From the NCBI GenBank assembly GCA_963839475.1, contig CAWIVH010000001.1, positions 992,001 to 1,056,000 of the forward strand: a stretch of DNA of 64,000 bases. The letters are read 5' to 3'. The notes beneath the pieces were generated by a model, which saw only the letters and a program-made list of their open reading frames with translations, ran no database searches and was not told where the DNA came from. A program made the translations under genes and the position numbers. Shown one piece after another: positions 1-9,299 of this stretch. Origin of the DNA: CAWIVH01 sp963839475 (GTDB taxonomy: Bacteria; Acidobacteriota; UBA6911). Each line of letters opens with the position of its first letter. The first letter of the stretch is position 1.

Positions 1-548
1 AAAAGCTCCTCGAGCTCCCGGTCGGTGAGAATGGACGAGGGTTCATCGAAGATCATGACGCGCGCCTGCAGCGCCAAGGCCTTGGCGATTTCCACCATCT
101 GCTGGCCAGCCAGTGAAAGATCGCGGACCGGCCGGTCGGGATCGATCTCCTGGTTCAGGCGCGACAGCCACGAACGGCTATCCTGGTTCATCTTGCGCCG
201 GTCCAGCAGGCCGGAGCGAAGCCGCGGTTCACGCCCGAGAAAGATATTCTCGGCGACGGTAAGCTCCGGCAGAAGATTGAGCTCCTGATAGATCATGCTG
301 ATTCCCAGCCGCCTTGCATCCAGCGGAGAATCGATGACGACCCTGGAGCCCTCAAGGTAGATTTCTCCTGAATCGGGAGGCACGGCTCCTGCCAGAATCT
401 TCATCAAGGTCGACTTGCCGGCCCCGTTCTCTCCAACCAGGGCGACACACTCGCCGGCCCGCACCTCCAGCGACACCTCATCGAGAGCCTTCACTCCGGG
501 AAAATTTTTCGATATGTTTCTCAGTTCCAGGTGCGGCCGGCTATGCAT
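1..548 (-). CDS. Sugar ABC transporter ATP-binding protein, N-terminal part (truncated by window edge)
   Basis: Reading from an ATG at 548 on the minus strand gives the first 182 residues of an RbsA/MglA-type ATPase that powers monosaccharide import. Visible are a Walker A motif (GENGAGKST), the Q-loop (YQELNLLPELTVAENIFLGR), a signature-like LSLAGQQMVEIAKAL and Walker B (VMIFDEPSS), in that order. The ALDEVSLEV and AGAVPPDSG stretches are typical of the first of the two ATPase domains in this family. The rest of the gene, including the second ATPase domain, and any permease or sugar-binding partner lie left of the window. The gene is divergent from the ABC operon starting at 708. The family call is firm; the sugar is unknown. 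Confidence 0.88.
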   Translation of the reverse strand, partial: MHSRPHLELRNISKNFPGVKALDEVSLEVRAGECVALVGENGAGKSTLMKILAGAVPPDSGEIYLEGSRVVIDSPLDARRLGISMIYQELNLLPELTVAENIFLGREPRLRSGLLDRRKMNQDSRSWLSRLNQEIDPDRPVRDLSLAGQQMVEIAKALALQARVMIFDEPSSILTDRELEEL

Positions 549-707
549 GTATCTTCACCTCAGGCGCGTAAACATCGGCAGCTTTGGATTGCCCCAATAA
601 ACCCTTGCATTCCATACTGGTTCGGGGCAATTCTCAAGCCTCTTTTCATTGGCCGACGAAATCCCAGTGTAGCGTGACAGCGGCCAAAAGAAAATCAGAG
701 GAAGATC

Positions 708-1379
708 ATGGTTGAAGCAATCGGAGTGACGAAGCGATACGAAGGAAAGCGGACGGTCCACGCCCTGCGCGGGGTTTCCTTCAAAGTCCGCAAGGGCGAG
801 ATGGTCGCCACCATGGGTCCGTCCGGTTCGGGCAAATCAACCCTGCTCAACATTGTGGGCGGACTGGACCGTCCCAGCGAGGGCTCGATTCTCATAGACG
901 GGGTGAATATGAGCGCCCTCAACGACAATTCGCTGACCCGGATGCGGCGTGACAAAATCGGCTTTATCTTCCAGTTTTTCAATTTGCTTCCCACTCTTTC
1001 TGCCCTGGAGAACGCAGCCCTCCCCGCCCACCTGGCCGGCCTTTCACGCAGGGAATCCCGCTCCCGTGCCATGGAACTTCTCAAGATCGTGGGCTTGGCC
1101 GACCGGCACGACCACCTGCCGGATGAATTGTCGGGGGGTGAACAGCAGCGCGTGGCCATGGCCCGCGCTCTCGTGCTCAGCCCTCCGTTGATCCTCGCCG
1201 ATGAGCCGACAGGAAATCTTGATTCCAAAAACGGGCAGGAAGTGCTCGCCCTTTTCCGGAGCCTTCAGTCCCAATTCGGGACGACGGTGATCATGGTCAC
1301 GCACGACCGGGGAGCCGCAGACTGCTGTGACCGGATCCTCGCCATGCAGGACGGCCAGCTGATCAACGGAGGACAATAG
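708..1379 (+). CDS. ABC transporter ATP-binding protein, LolD/MacB family
   Basis: This 223-residue ATPase should drive the FtsX-type permease encoded 3 bp downstream. It has Walker A GPSGSGKST near residue 43, the Q-loop FQFFNLLPTLSALEN, signature LSGGEQQRVAMARAL, Walker B LILADEPTGNLD and the switch histidine in VTHD. The TGNLDS signature and the length are typical of LolD, MacB and FtsE-like ATPases, which power mechanotransmission or lipoprotein release rather than conventional import. The ATG at 708 has an AGAGGAAG ribosome site. It is the first gene of a four-gene operon whose later members encode a periplasmic LolA-like carrier and an outer-membrane barrel, so a role in envelope trafficking is inferred. 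Confidence 0.9.
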   Translation: MVEAIGVTKRYEGKRTVHALRGVSFKVRKGEMVATMGPSGSGKSTLLNIVGGLDRPSEGSILIDGVNMSALNDNSLTRMRRDKIGFIFQFFNLLPTLSALENAALPAHLAGLSRRESRSRAMELLKIVGLADRHDHLPDELSGGEQQRVAMARALVLSPPLILADEPTGNLDSKNGQEVLALFRSLQSQFGTTVIMVTHDRGAADCCDRILAMQDGQLINGGQ

Positions 1380-1382
1380 CCA

Positions 1383-3941
1383 ATGCTCGCCATTCTCGCC
1401 CGGATCAGCATTCCGGAATTCCGCCGGCACATGCTGAGAAACAGCCTCACGCTGTTGGGCATAATCCTGGGAGTCGCGATCTTCTCGGCCATGCGCTCCG
1501 CCAATTACTCCCTGAAAGCTTCGCTGCGCGATACCATCGACCAGGTTGCGGGCAAGGCGGTGCTTCAGATCACTGCGGGCCAGAGCGGTGTCCCCGAGGA
1601 AACCGTCGACGCTGCCCGCTCCGTGTCCGGCATCCGGGCGGCCGTGCCGGTGATCGAAGTCGTGGTCCGAACCACGGACGCGAGCCAGGGCAATATCCTG
1701 ATCCTGGGGGTGGACATGGCCGGCGACCGTTCCATGCGCGACTACGCCATGGAAGGAAACGAGGATGCCGTCAGCGATCCGCTGACCTTTCTGGCCCAGC
1801 CCGACAGCATCATCGTCGCGCGGGAATTCGCCGCGCGCAACGGCCTGAAAGAGGATAGCCCGCTGGAGATGATCACCGCGGTCGGCAACCGCCGGTTCAT
1901 TGTTCGGGGCATCATGCAGCCGAAAGGAATGGCCAAAGCTTTCGGCGGCAACGTAGGCATCATGGACATTTACTCGGCCCAATTTGTCTTCAACCGCGGG
2001 CGAACCTTCGACCGGATCGATATCGCGCTCGAAGAGGGCGCCAAGATCGACGATGCGCAGCGCGCGCTCGAAACCAAACTCGGACCCGGCTACAAGGTCG
2101 AGCCTCCCTTGCGGCGGGGAAAACAAACCGAGGCCTTGATGGAGGCCTACGGCCGTGTACTTTTCCTTTCCAGTGTCATAGCGCTGATGGTTGGCCTCTT
2201 CCTGATCTTTAATGCCTTCGCCGTGAGTTTGAGCCAGCGGCGCACGCAAATCGGAATCCTGCGGGCATTGGGGGTGACCCGCGCACGCATCATCGGCATG
2301 TTCATTATCGAGAGCCTGGTCCTTGGAATTCTCGGATCTGCCCTGGGGGTGATAGCCGGTCTGGCAATGGGGCGCGGGATTATGGTCTTCATGTCGCGGA
2401 TCGTTGAGCAAACCTACGGCGTTCAGGTGCACGTCGACAAGGTTTACATCGACTGGTTCTGGACCGCCGTCTCGTTCGGCTTAGGCATAATTGCCTCGCT
2501 GTCCGGCGCGGTGCTCCCCGCATGGGCGGCCGGCCGGGTCGACCCGGCTCTGGCACTGCAAAAAGGCAAATTCCAGGTGCTTTACATCGGCGAAAGCCGG
2601 GCCCGCCGTTGGGTCGGCCTGGTGATGTTGATTGCCAGCCTGACGGTATCTTTCATGCCCCAAGCCAAATCGCTCGAAGCTCAACTTGTCCTGTTTGCCC
2701 TGGTTTTCATAAGCCTGGCGCTGCTCGTTCCCGCCCTTTCCCATTTCCTGGCCGGGCTGCTGCGATTTCCCATGGGTTTCTTTTTCGGCATGGAAGGAAG
2801 ACTCGCCGGCGACAGCCTGGTCCAGGCGCCGCGCCGCACCAGCGCAACGGTTGCGGCTCTCATGTTCAGCCTCTCCTTTTTCCTGGTCACGGCCACCTTC
2901 AGCGTCAGCATTGACGCGGCATTTGCCCGCTGGATCGATTTCGCAGTAAATCCCGATCTCTTTGTCTACGCTTCTGAAAGCTTGACGGTAAGAAACTTCC
3001 AGTTCCCGCCGTCCATCGCAGACGAACTGAAGAAGATTCCGGGGGTGCGGCAGGTCGATTCTGTGCGGCTTGTCAATATCGAATACCAGGAGCACTCACC
3101 CCTGATCGTATCGATTGAAATCGACCAATGGCTCCGGCGCAGCACGCCATTGATGGAAGAGGGGAGGATCGAGGACCTGGTGCCGGGAATGTCGGGGAAA
3201 AACGGCATCCTCGTCTCCAATAACTTTGCCCGGATTTTCAGCGTCCATAAGGGGAGCCGGATTTTCCTGGATACCCCGACCGGTCGGCACGAATTTGAAG
3301 TGGTCGGGGTGCAGGTGGATTACACTTCGGATAGTGGCTCGATGGTCCTGGATCGGGAAGTGTATAAAAAACTCTGGAAGGACGACCGGGTCGACACCTT
3401 TGATCTCATGCTCCGGCCGGGTTACGATCCCGACGCCGTGAAACGCGACATCCAGTCACAGCTGGCAAAATCGCGCAACGTCTTGATACTCACCAACAAA
3501 GACATGCGGGCGGAATTGACGCGCCTCACGGACCAGTTTATGCAGCTGCAATACGTTCAATTGCTGATCGCGATACTTGTGGCGGTGCTCGGCATCTTTA
3601 ATTCCCTTATGGTTTCCATCACCGAGCGAAAGCGAGAAATCAGCATCCTGCGCGGCCTCGGCGGCGAGCGCCACCAGGTCCGCAAAGCCATTCTGCTGGA
3701 GGCAGCTTGCATAGGGATGGTGGCGATAATCCTTGGAATCGCGGGTGGCACGATTCTGGGATACTTCGGCGTGGCCTCATTCGGCGCGGCTTTCAACGGC
3801 TGGATCTTTCCCTACCAGTTTCCCACGGTGTGGTCTGTATCGCTCTTCCCCGGGGTGATGCTCATCTGCCTCCTGGCTGCCTGGTACCCATCCTCCATCG
3901 CCCTGAAAACCCCGATTGTCGAGGGACTTGCTTATGAATAA
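1383..3941 (+). CDS. FtsX-like ABC transporter permease (two FtsX units)
   Basis: This 852-residue inner-membrane permease has an N-terminal membrane anchor, a periplasmic MacB-like core (about residues 45-250), three transmembrane helices (about 260-395), a second anchor near 430-500, a second periplasmic domain (about 520-690) and three C-terminal helices ending in TPIVEGLAYE. The internal repeat ALMVGLFLIFNAFAVSLSQR / ILVAVLGIFNSLMVSITERK, each followed by ..QIGILRALG or REISILRGLG, is the FtsX duplication seen in large permeases of the LolE/MacB type. It starts 3 bp after the ATPase stop and overlaps the next start by 8 bp, so the products are expected to be made together. The substrate is not evident. 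Confidence 0.9.
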   Translation: MLAILARISIPEFRRHMLRNSLTLLGIILGVAIFSAMRSANYSLKASLRDTIDQVAGKAVLQITAGQSGVPEETVDAARSVSGIRAAVPVIEVVVRTTDASQGNILILGVDMAGDRSMRDYAMEGNEDAVSDPLTFLAQPDSIIVAREFAARNGLKEDSPLEMITAVGNRRFIVRGIMQPKGMAKAFGGNVGIMDIYSAQFVFNRGRTFDRIDIALEEGAKIDDAQRALETKLGPGYKVEPPLRRGKQTEALMEAYGRVLFLSSVIALMVGLFLIFNAFAVSLSQRRTQIGILRALGVTRARIIGMFIIESLVLGILGSALGVIAGLAMGRGIMVFMSRIVEQTYGVQVHVDKVYIDWFWTAVSFGLGIIASLSGAVLPAWAAGRVDPALALQKGKFQVLYIGESRARRWVGLVMLIASLTVSFMPQAKSLEAQLVLFALVFISLALLVPALSHFLAGLLRFPMGFFFGMEGRLAGDSLVQAPRRTSATVAALMFSLSFFLVTATFSVSIDAAFARWIDFAVNPDLFVYASESLTVRNFQFPPSIADELKKIPGVRQVDSVRLVNIEYQEHSPLIVSIEIDQWLRRSTPLMEEGRIEDLVPGMSGKNGILVSNNFARIFSVHKGSRIFLDTPTGRHEFEVVGVQVDYTSDSGSMVLDREVYKKLWKDDRVDTFDLMLRPGYDPDAVKRDIQSQLAKSRNVLILTNKDMRAELTRLTDQFMQLQYVQLLIAILVAVLGIFNSLMVSITERKREISILRGLGGERHQVRKAILLEAACIGMVAIILGIAGGTILGYFGVASFGAAFNGWIFPYQFPTVWSVSLFPGVMLICLLAAWYPSSIALKTPIVEGLAYE

Positions 3942-4713
3942 ACATCGAGTTTCTTCCGCCTGGACAGCGCTCCTTTGCCTGCTGCTTTCGACGGCAGGTG
4001 CGGCGGGCGCGGAAAAGGCAATAGATATCATGCGCGAGGTCGAGCGCAGGGTGCTCACCAACTCCCAAAGCTATGAGGGAGCCATCGAGGTCACCGATTC
4101 CAAGGGCAAAATCCTTAACAAAAGCTGGCATTTCTGGCGCGAAGGGAACCGGGGGAAAAGCAAGATCCTGGTTCGCTTCGACTCTCCCGCCGAAGTGCGG
4201 GGTGTAGGAATGCTGACGCTGAATCGCCCTAACGCCGCCGCCGAGCAGTGGCTTTACACACCCGCTATCCAGCGGGACCGGCGCATCGCGCCGCAGGAAA
4301 AGTCCCAGCGATTCATGGGTACCGACCTTACCAACGAGGACATGGAAGAGCGCGCAATCGATGACTACGACTACGACCTGGTCGGCGAGGAAAGCATCGG
4401 GGGGCAGCCCGCCTATAAAATCAAGGCCGTGTATAGAGACCGCAGCAACACCCAGTATTCTCAGCTTTTCCTCTGGGTGCGCAAAGACATTATGGCCACG
4501 ACCTTCATCGAGTTTTACGTCGACGGCAAGATGCGCAAGCAGATGCGCTGGGATGATTGGAAACAGATCCAGGGCATTTGGACGCCGCACTTGACGGAAA
4601 TGAAAGATCTATCGCGCGGATCCACAACGCGGATTCGTTCCTCGAATGTGAAGTACAATGCTACCGTCGAGCCGGACTGGTTCAGCCTTCGCAACCTCAG
4701 AAAGACACAATGA
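3934..4713 (+). CDS. Outer-membrane lipoprotein-sorting (LolA-like) periplasmic protein
   Basis: The 259-residue product begins with an N-terminal signal peptide (hydrophobic LLCLLLSTAGAAGA) and then follows the LolA-like fold of the family often called outer membrane lipoprotein-sorting protein: IMREVERRVLTNSQSYEGAI, then FWREGNRGKSKILVRFDSPAEVRG, then a region with paired aromatic beta strands (QLFLWVRKDIM, EFYVDGKMRKQMRW). ATG 3934 overlaps the permease stop, and the stop overlaps the next ATG in an ATGA arrangement. An upstream TTG at 3916 would extend it but lies inside the permease gene and would displace the signal peptide. It probably carries a hydrophobic cargo across the periplasm between the ABC permease and the barrel protein; that link is inferred from the operon. 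Confidence 0.82.
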   Translation: MNKHRVSSAWTALLCLLLSTAGAAGAEKAIDIMREVERRVLTNSQSYEGAIEVTDSKGKILNKSWHFWREGNRGKSKILVRFDSPAEVRGVGMLTLNRPNAAAEQWLYTPAIQRDRRIAPQEKSQRFMGTDLTNEDMEERAIDDYDYDLVGEESIGGQPAYKIKAVYRDRSNTQYSQLFLWVRKDIMATTFIEFYVDGKMRKQMRWDDWKQIQGIWTPHLTEMKDLSRGSTTRIRSSNVKYNATVEPDWFSLRNLRKTQ

Positions 4714-6152
4714 ACTTCGCGAACCTGGAGGCACCTTTGGCTCTGGGGAATAGCTCCGGCAGGCAGCCCACGACGGGACCTCAGCAAACAGGCTCACCCC
4801 GGGCTCGCGCCCGGGGCTATTCTGTTGCGCTCCTTCGGGGCTCGGGCCGGCTGGCGATCCTTATCCTCAGTTGCATTTCCTTTTTGTCGAGTCCGAAGGC
4901 GCTCGCGCAAAAGAAGTTCGAGCTTGGCGGTTTCATGGACGGCTCGGGGTGGATTTATCCGATCGCTCCGAACGAACCGGATGCTCATGCCACCGGCACC
5001 GCACGATTCCAGCTCTGGTCAAGAGCCGCCCTCACGCCGAAATTTTCCTGGCGGGGAAAGATGGATTTCCGTCTCGACACTCACCGGGATATAGACCGTG
5101 AACGGTGGTTCGACCTGGATCAGCGCGGCCTGCGGCAGCCGGCCGGCACAGTCTCAGAGTTCTATTTTGATCTCAAACTGGGGCGGACGGATCTCCGCGC
5201 CGGCATGCAGGAGATGCGATGGGGCCGGGCCGATGGCTACAATCCCACAGACAATCTGATTCCCTATGACTATCTTGATACTTTCAGCAACGACAGACTG
5301 GCCGTCCCGGCGCTCAAGGCAGACACTTATATCGGCCAGGCACGAATCGAGGCGGCCTGGATCCCATTTTACACCCCCACGCGCCTGCCGCTGCTGGGGC
5401 AGCGCTGGTTCCCGGCGCTGCCTTCCACCGCCCAATTGCCGGTCGCCGGAAATGCACCACCTGCAGTTGCGGACCTCACCTACCTGGATGCCGGGGGTCC
5501 GCTGCCGGCGAGAACGATTGGAAACAGTCAATGGGGCCTCAGGTACAACCAGCTGGTGCCGCATGCCGAGTTATCGGTTTCCTATTTTGACGGCTTCGAT
5601 GACATCCCCTATTTCCGCCCCGGAGCGATCCCGATCGCGCCCCTGCCGCGCCCTCGCTTGCAGGTGTCCTTGAACCGCGAGTATTATCGGGTCCACGTGA
5701 TCGGAGCCGATTTCGCATCGGGGCTGGGCCCTTACGGGATTCGGGGGGAATTGGCTTATTTTGATCAGACTGATCCCGCCAACCGCGATCACCTGCTGTT
5801 CGTTGCGGGAGTGGACCGTACCTGGGGAGACTGGTTCGTCATTGTTCAATATGCGGGCCAGAACGTTCAGGCACCGCTGCCAAGCAGCGCCTTGTTTCCG
5901 GACCTGGGGCTCGGTTCCAGCCTGCTCTGGCGGGTGGAACGGTCCATAGGACCTTCGCGCACTTTTGAGGTGAAGGGGGCCCTGAGATTCAGTGACGGCG
6001 ACCTTTTCATCCAGCCGCTTTACAGCCTGGCGTTATCCAATGCGTGGCGGCTCAAAATCGGGGCCACCTTCTTTGCCGGACCGCGTGACGCTTACCTCGG
6101 GCAGTTCCGCGACAACGCAGGAATCAACCTTCAGCTGCGCTACAGCTTCTAA
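4710..6152 (+). CDS. Outer-membrane beta-barrel protein of the ABC/LolA-like operon
   Basis: The 480-residue protein starts at the ATG overlapping the LolA-like stop. It has a long N-terminal region ending in a signal peptide (LAILILSCISFLSS...ALA), then alternating amphipathic strands throughout, with no soluble domain. The segment LRAGMQEMRWGRADGYNPTD resembles a motif of DUF1302-like outer-membrane proteins. The last residues LQLRYSF end in phenylalanine, the usual targeting signal for BAM-assembled barrels. It is the last gene of the operon; an in-frame upstream TTG at 4557 is inside the previous gene and is not used here. Likely the outer-membrane endpoint of the system; a porin-like role is the alternative. 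Confidence 0.75.
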   Translation: MNFANLEAPLALGNSSGRQPTTGPQQTGSPRARARGYSVALLRGSGRLAILILSCISFLSSPKALAQKKFELGGFMDGSGWIYPIAPNEPDAHATGTARFQLWSRAALTPKFSWRGKMDFRLDTHRDIDRERWFDLDQRGLRQPAGTVSEFYFDLKLGRTDLRAGMQEMRWGRADGYNPTDNLIPYDYLDTFSNDRLAVPALKADTYIGQARIEAAWIPFYTPTRLPLLGQRWFPALPSTAQLPVAGNAPPAVADLTYLDAGGPLPARTIGNSQWGLRYNQLVPHAELSVSYFDGFDDIPYFRPGAIPIAPLPRPRLQVSLNREYYRVHVIGADFASGLGPYGIRGELAYFDQTDPANRDHLLFVAGVDRTWGDWFVIVQYAGQNVQAPLPSSALFPDLGLGSSLLWRVERSIGPSRTFEVKGALRFSDGDLFIQPLYSLALSNAWRLKIGATFFAGPRDAYLGQFRDNAGINLQLRYSF

Positions 6153-6235
6153 CAGAGGAACGTCCCCCTCGTTCCCGCTTTTTCCAGGTCAGCACTCGAT
6201 CCGGTCTCAAGCGCTACCCTGTCCAGCCCGGTTCT

Positions 6236-7192
6236 TCAGAAAGGGAGGACCTCGCCGATCTTCGCCTTGACCGCCGATTGATAGATCTTGCCGGCCAGGG
6301 CCACATCCTCGATGGCTACCCCTTGAGATTCAAAGATCGTGATTTCCTGGGGATCCTCGCGCCCGGGGAATTCGCCCGTGACCACAAGCCCGAGCTCGCG
6401 GGCATCTTCCCAGAAAAAGACACCCGACTCCACAGCCTTCGCAAGGTCGCCGGACTCCATCTCCGCCTGCTCGCTAGAATCGACGACGACACATGCGCTC
6501 CGGCGGATGGTTTCAATATCGATTTCGCGCTTGGAAATGTGGTTGGATCCAATGGCGTTGACGTGGGTGCCTTTTGCCAGCCATTCACCCCGGAATACCG
6601 GCTCCTTGGAATCGGTAGCCGTTATGACGATATCCATGTCCTTGACGGCTTCCTCCGGTGTGGCGGCCGGGTAGACGCCGATGTTCAAGATGTCGGTCAT
6701 CTCCTTGCAGAACTTCTCTTTGCGTTCAGCGTCGCGCCCATAGGCGAGAACGGTTTTTATAGGGCGAACGGCACACGCCGCGAGGATTTGAGCTCTTGCC
6801 TGCCACCCGGTCCCGAAAATCCCGATGCGAGACGATTCGGGCCGGGACATATACTTTGTCGCAATGCCGCTTGCAGCCCCGGTCCGCATCTGGCCAAGCC
6901 TGTCCGCCTCGAGAATAGCCACCAGCTCACTCCCTTCCTGGGCGGAGTACAAAAGAACATGAAAGCGAGTTTTCCCGCCAACCGAGGTGTAGGTTTTCAG
7001 GCCGGCCAATCCAAGCGAAGGCAACGAGGCGCTCATTACGTGCAGAAATCCGGTGCCCAGCCGCGAACGGCGACGGGGACCATTGTCTGTCCGGTTTTCC
7101 CCCTGGAGCCGGAATGCCTGCTCCACGGCCTCAAGCGCCATTTTCATCGTAACCAACTGCTCAACATCAGCTTCCCGTAACAAAATCGCCAT
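6236..7192 (-). CDS. Ornithine cyclodeaminase / mu-crystallin family NAD(P)-dependent enzyme
   Basis: The 318-residue protein matches the ornithine cyclodeaminase/mu-crystallin family in length and order: an N-terminal substrate domain with the arginine-containing GLKTYTSVGGKTRFHVLLYS, then DRLGQMRTGAASGIATKYM, then a Rossmann dinucleotide motif IGIFGTGWQARAQ (about residue 124), ITATDSKEPVF, and the GTHVNAIGSNHISKREID stretch. Family members deaminate ornithine, reduce ketimines or dehydrogenate N-alkyl amino acids, so the exact reaction cannot be fixed. It is divergent from the amidohydrolase gene at 7392 and convergent with the barrel gene at 6152. The ATG at 7192 sits next to a short AT-rich region. 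Confidence 0.88.
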   Translation of the reverse strand: MAILLREADVEQLVTMKMALEAVEQAFRLQGENRTDNGPRRRSRLGTGFLHVMSASLPSLGLAGLKTYTSVGGKTRFHVLLYSAQEGSELVAILEADRLGQMRTGAASGIATKYMSRPESSRIGIFGTGWQARAQILAACAVRPIKTVLAYGRDAERKEKFCKEMTDILNIGVYPAATPEEAVKDMDIVITATDSKEPVFRGEWLAKGTHVNAIGSNHISKREIDIETIRRSACVVVDSSEQAEMESGDLAKAVESGVFFWEDARELGLVVTGEFPGREDPQEITIFESQGVAIEDVALAGKIYQSAVKAKIGEVLPF

Positions 7193-7281
7193 GAGAATGC
7201 CTCACATTTTCCAAGAGAGGATCAATCAAATCACTAGGACCGGAAGATAAATAGTAGCATTAAGAATGGAGCGGAGTAATC

Positions 7282-7315
7282 AAATTGCGAATTGTGGACC
7301 CGCAATTCGCAATTT
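7282..7315. repeat. 13-bp perfect inverted repeat between divergent genes
   Basis: AAATTGCGAATTG (7282-7294) and CAATTCGCAATTT (7303-7315) are exact reverse complements separated by the 8-nt loop TGGACCCG. A further partial copy, GCGATTCGCAATG, follows directly. The structure lies between the divergent starts at 7192 and 7392. No T-run follows on either strand, so it is not an obvious terminator. It could be a regulatory palindrome or one copy of a dispersed AATTCGCAAT-type intergenic repeat. Confidence 0.7.
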
Positions 7316-7391
7316 GCGATTCGCAATGATGTATCATGTTCCGTCCGGGCGGCTCCAGAATTTGGCCGGGCATGGATGAAATCCCAAAGTC

Positions 7392-8672
7392 ATGATTCGA
7401 ACCATTCACAAAGCAAAGTACGTTCTGGTTGAACCCGACCTGGTCCTGCAGGACGCTGCCATGCACGTCTGTGATCCGGGACGCATTTCTCGAATTGGAC
7501 CCTGGCAAGGAAACCCTAACGGACAGGAGTGCGAAGTGGTGGACTGGGGGTGGGCGGTTCTGGCCCCAGGCTTTGTGAACGCCCACACTCATCTCGAACT
7601 GACCCGTCTGGGCGGAGAGCTTACCGGAGCATCCTCATTCACTCATTGGCTGTCGCAAGTGGTTCAAAAGCGACGAAGCTGGAGCCGGGAGGATCATGTC
7701 TCATCCGTGAAAGCCGGAGCCGCCATGGCCCTGGAGTCGGGAACCACACTGGTGGGGGACATTTCGGCAAGCGGAATGAGCATAAAGGCACTGACCGACA
7801 GCGGGCTTCGTCGCGTGATCTTCGAAGAAGTGCTGGGCCTGGCTCCGGCCGCCGCACCGGCCGGTATTGCCACGCTGGAGACCAGGCTTGCCAATGCCGA
7901 TCCCGATCCCCTCCTGACTCATGGCATCTCGCCGCATGCCCCTTACTCGGTCTCGACGACGCTATACCGGGGTATTTCTGAGCTCGCTCGCCGGAAAGCC
8001 CTTCCCTTGGCAACCCACCTTGCTGAGACCCGGGCAGAGCTCGAGTTCCTGAAATCAGGCACCGGAGAATTTCGGAATTTTCTCTCGAGTCTGGGGGTAT
8101 TGCCCGAAGGATGGGCGGCCCCGGGACAATCTCCGATTCAATTCATGGATAGTCTGGGAGTGCTGGATAACTCCCCGCTGCTCGTTCACTGCAATTACCT
8201 CGACACCGATTCCATTGCACGAATCCTCGGCCGCCGATGCAGCGTGGTTTACTGCCCGCGCAGCCATGCCTTTTTCGGTCACGATCCGCATCCGGTGCGC
8301 GCGTTGCTGGATTCCGGAATCAACGTGGCGCTCGGAACGGATTCCCTGGCGAGCAACCACTCTCTGAGCCTCCTGGACGAAATCCGCTTCCTTTTCAGAA
8401 ACCGGAAAGACCTGACCAGCGAGGAAATTATCAGGATGGCAACCGTGAATGGCGCTGCCGCGCTGGGTTTTGGCGGACTGCTGGGCCGTTTGAGGCGCGG
8501 TTTCTGGGCTGATTTCACGGTTCTCCGCCTTCAAGAAAAAACCAGCCCGAAATACCTGACGACTCAAATCCTGGATGGGATGGGTGAGGTCGAGGCTACA
8601 CTGGTGCGGGGTGCTATCGTCTGGCAGCGCCTCGCGGGCGCCTTCGGAGCTCCAACGATGCACAGTGCCTGA
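7392..8672 (+). CDS. Amidohydrolase / metal-dependent deaminase (chlorohydrolase-like)
   Basis: The 426-residue protein has the ligands of the amidohydrolase superfamily in order: the first metal-binding HxH in NAHTHLELT, then HAPYSVS, LATHLAET, LVHCNYLD, VVYCPRSH and the catalytic aspartate in ALGTDSLASN. This set is characteristic of the ATZ/TRZ, SsnA and guanine-deaminase-like branch that hydrolyses C-N bonds of purines, triazines or related amines. An aminodeoxyfutalosine deaminase of menaquinone synthesis belongs to the same branch and is one possibility, but no other futalosine-pathway gene is in the window. The next gene starts 13 bp after the stop and is probably cotranscribed. Confidence 0.85.
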   Translation: MIRTIHKAKYVLVEPDLVLQDAAMHVCDPGRISRIGPWQGNPNGQECEVVDWGWAVLAPGFVNAHTHLELTRLGGELTGASSFTHWLSQVVQKRRSWSREDHVSSVKAGAAMALESGTTLVGDISASGMSIKALTDSGLRRVIFEEVLGLAPAAAPAGIATLETRLANADPDPLLTHGISPHAPYSVSTTLYRGISELARRKALPLATHLAETRAELEFLKSGTGEFRNFLSSLGVLPEGWAAPGQSPIQFMDSLGVLDNSPLLVHCNYLDTDSIARILGRRCSVVYCPRSHAFFGHDPHPVRALLDSGINVALGTDSLASNHSLSLLDEIRFLFRNRKDLTSEEIIRMATVNGAAALGFGGLLGRLRRGFWADFTVLRLQEKTSPKYLTTQILDGMGEVEATLVRGAIVWQRLAGAFGAPTMHSA

Positions 8673-8685
8673 GATAGGGTGAGAA

Positions 8686-9180
8686 ATGATTCGTAAGTGG
8701 CTTTTTCTGGGCTTGACGTTAATGCTGGCTGCGGTGGTGATAACCCTGCTAATCAAGGGCCGCCAGGAGGAGAAAAATAAGCAGGAGGCTGCGCTTCACC
8801 CGGTGGAGGTGGTCCGGGTTTCCAAGCCGTCCCTCACCCGGATCATTGGTCCGAAAGAAATCGTAGTCTCAGAACAGTTGCTGGATATGAGCCCGGCTGC
8901 AGCTTCATCGGGCGAATCTTCCCGTATGCAATACCGGCATAAACTCGTCCTCCGCAATACAGGCAGGTTGGCTTGCAGGAACCTTCGCATCCGGATCGTT
9001 TATTACGGGCGGGGGGAAAAGGTCCTCGAAACGACAACCAAGGAAATGGCGGATACACTCCCGCCGGGTGAGCAGCGATCGCTCGAGTTTGTTGTCGAGG
9101 ACCTGCCCAAGGGCGCCATTAAAGCCGACGCCAGGGTGCTCTCGGCGGATCTCGAGAGGCCGGTTTCAGGCTCCAAATAG
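8686..9180 (+). CDS. Small single-pass membrane protein with extracytoplasmic beta domain
   Basis: The 164-residue protein has one N-terminal transmembrane segment (LFLGLTLMLAAVVITLLI, about residues 6-23), a charged linker, and a C-terminal domain whose pattern HKLVLRNTGRLACRNLRIRI ... LPPGEQRSLEFVVEDLPKG resembles Ig-like folds of the FxLYD/DUF type that hold an envelope-facing strand sandwich. It follows the amidohydrolase gene closely. No catalytic motif is visible, and I cannot name a function. Confidence 0.7.
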   Translation: MIRKWLFLGLTLMLAAVVITLLIKGRQEEKNKQEAALHPVEVVRVSKPSLTRIIGPKEIVVSEQLLDMSPAAASSGESSRMQYRHKLVLRNTGRLACRNLRIRIVYYGRGEKVLETTTKEMADTLPPGEQRSLEFVVEDLPKGAIKADARVLSADLERPVSGSK

Positions 9181-9299
9181 GTAGGCCTGTCGTACAGCAA
9201 GGGCCCTGCCCTATCTTTTTGGTTTGTTGAGCGGAAACCTGGGAATCTGAAAGCGAACCACCCTGCGGTTTGTGAGAAATGCCTCCTTGGAGGCTGGAA

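Noticed and set aside
1044..2432. 462-residue minus-strand frame opposite the ABC operon
   Set aside because: Antisense of the ATPase and permease genes, both with full motif sets; an open frame is expected in GC-rich antisense.
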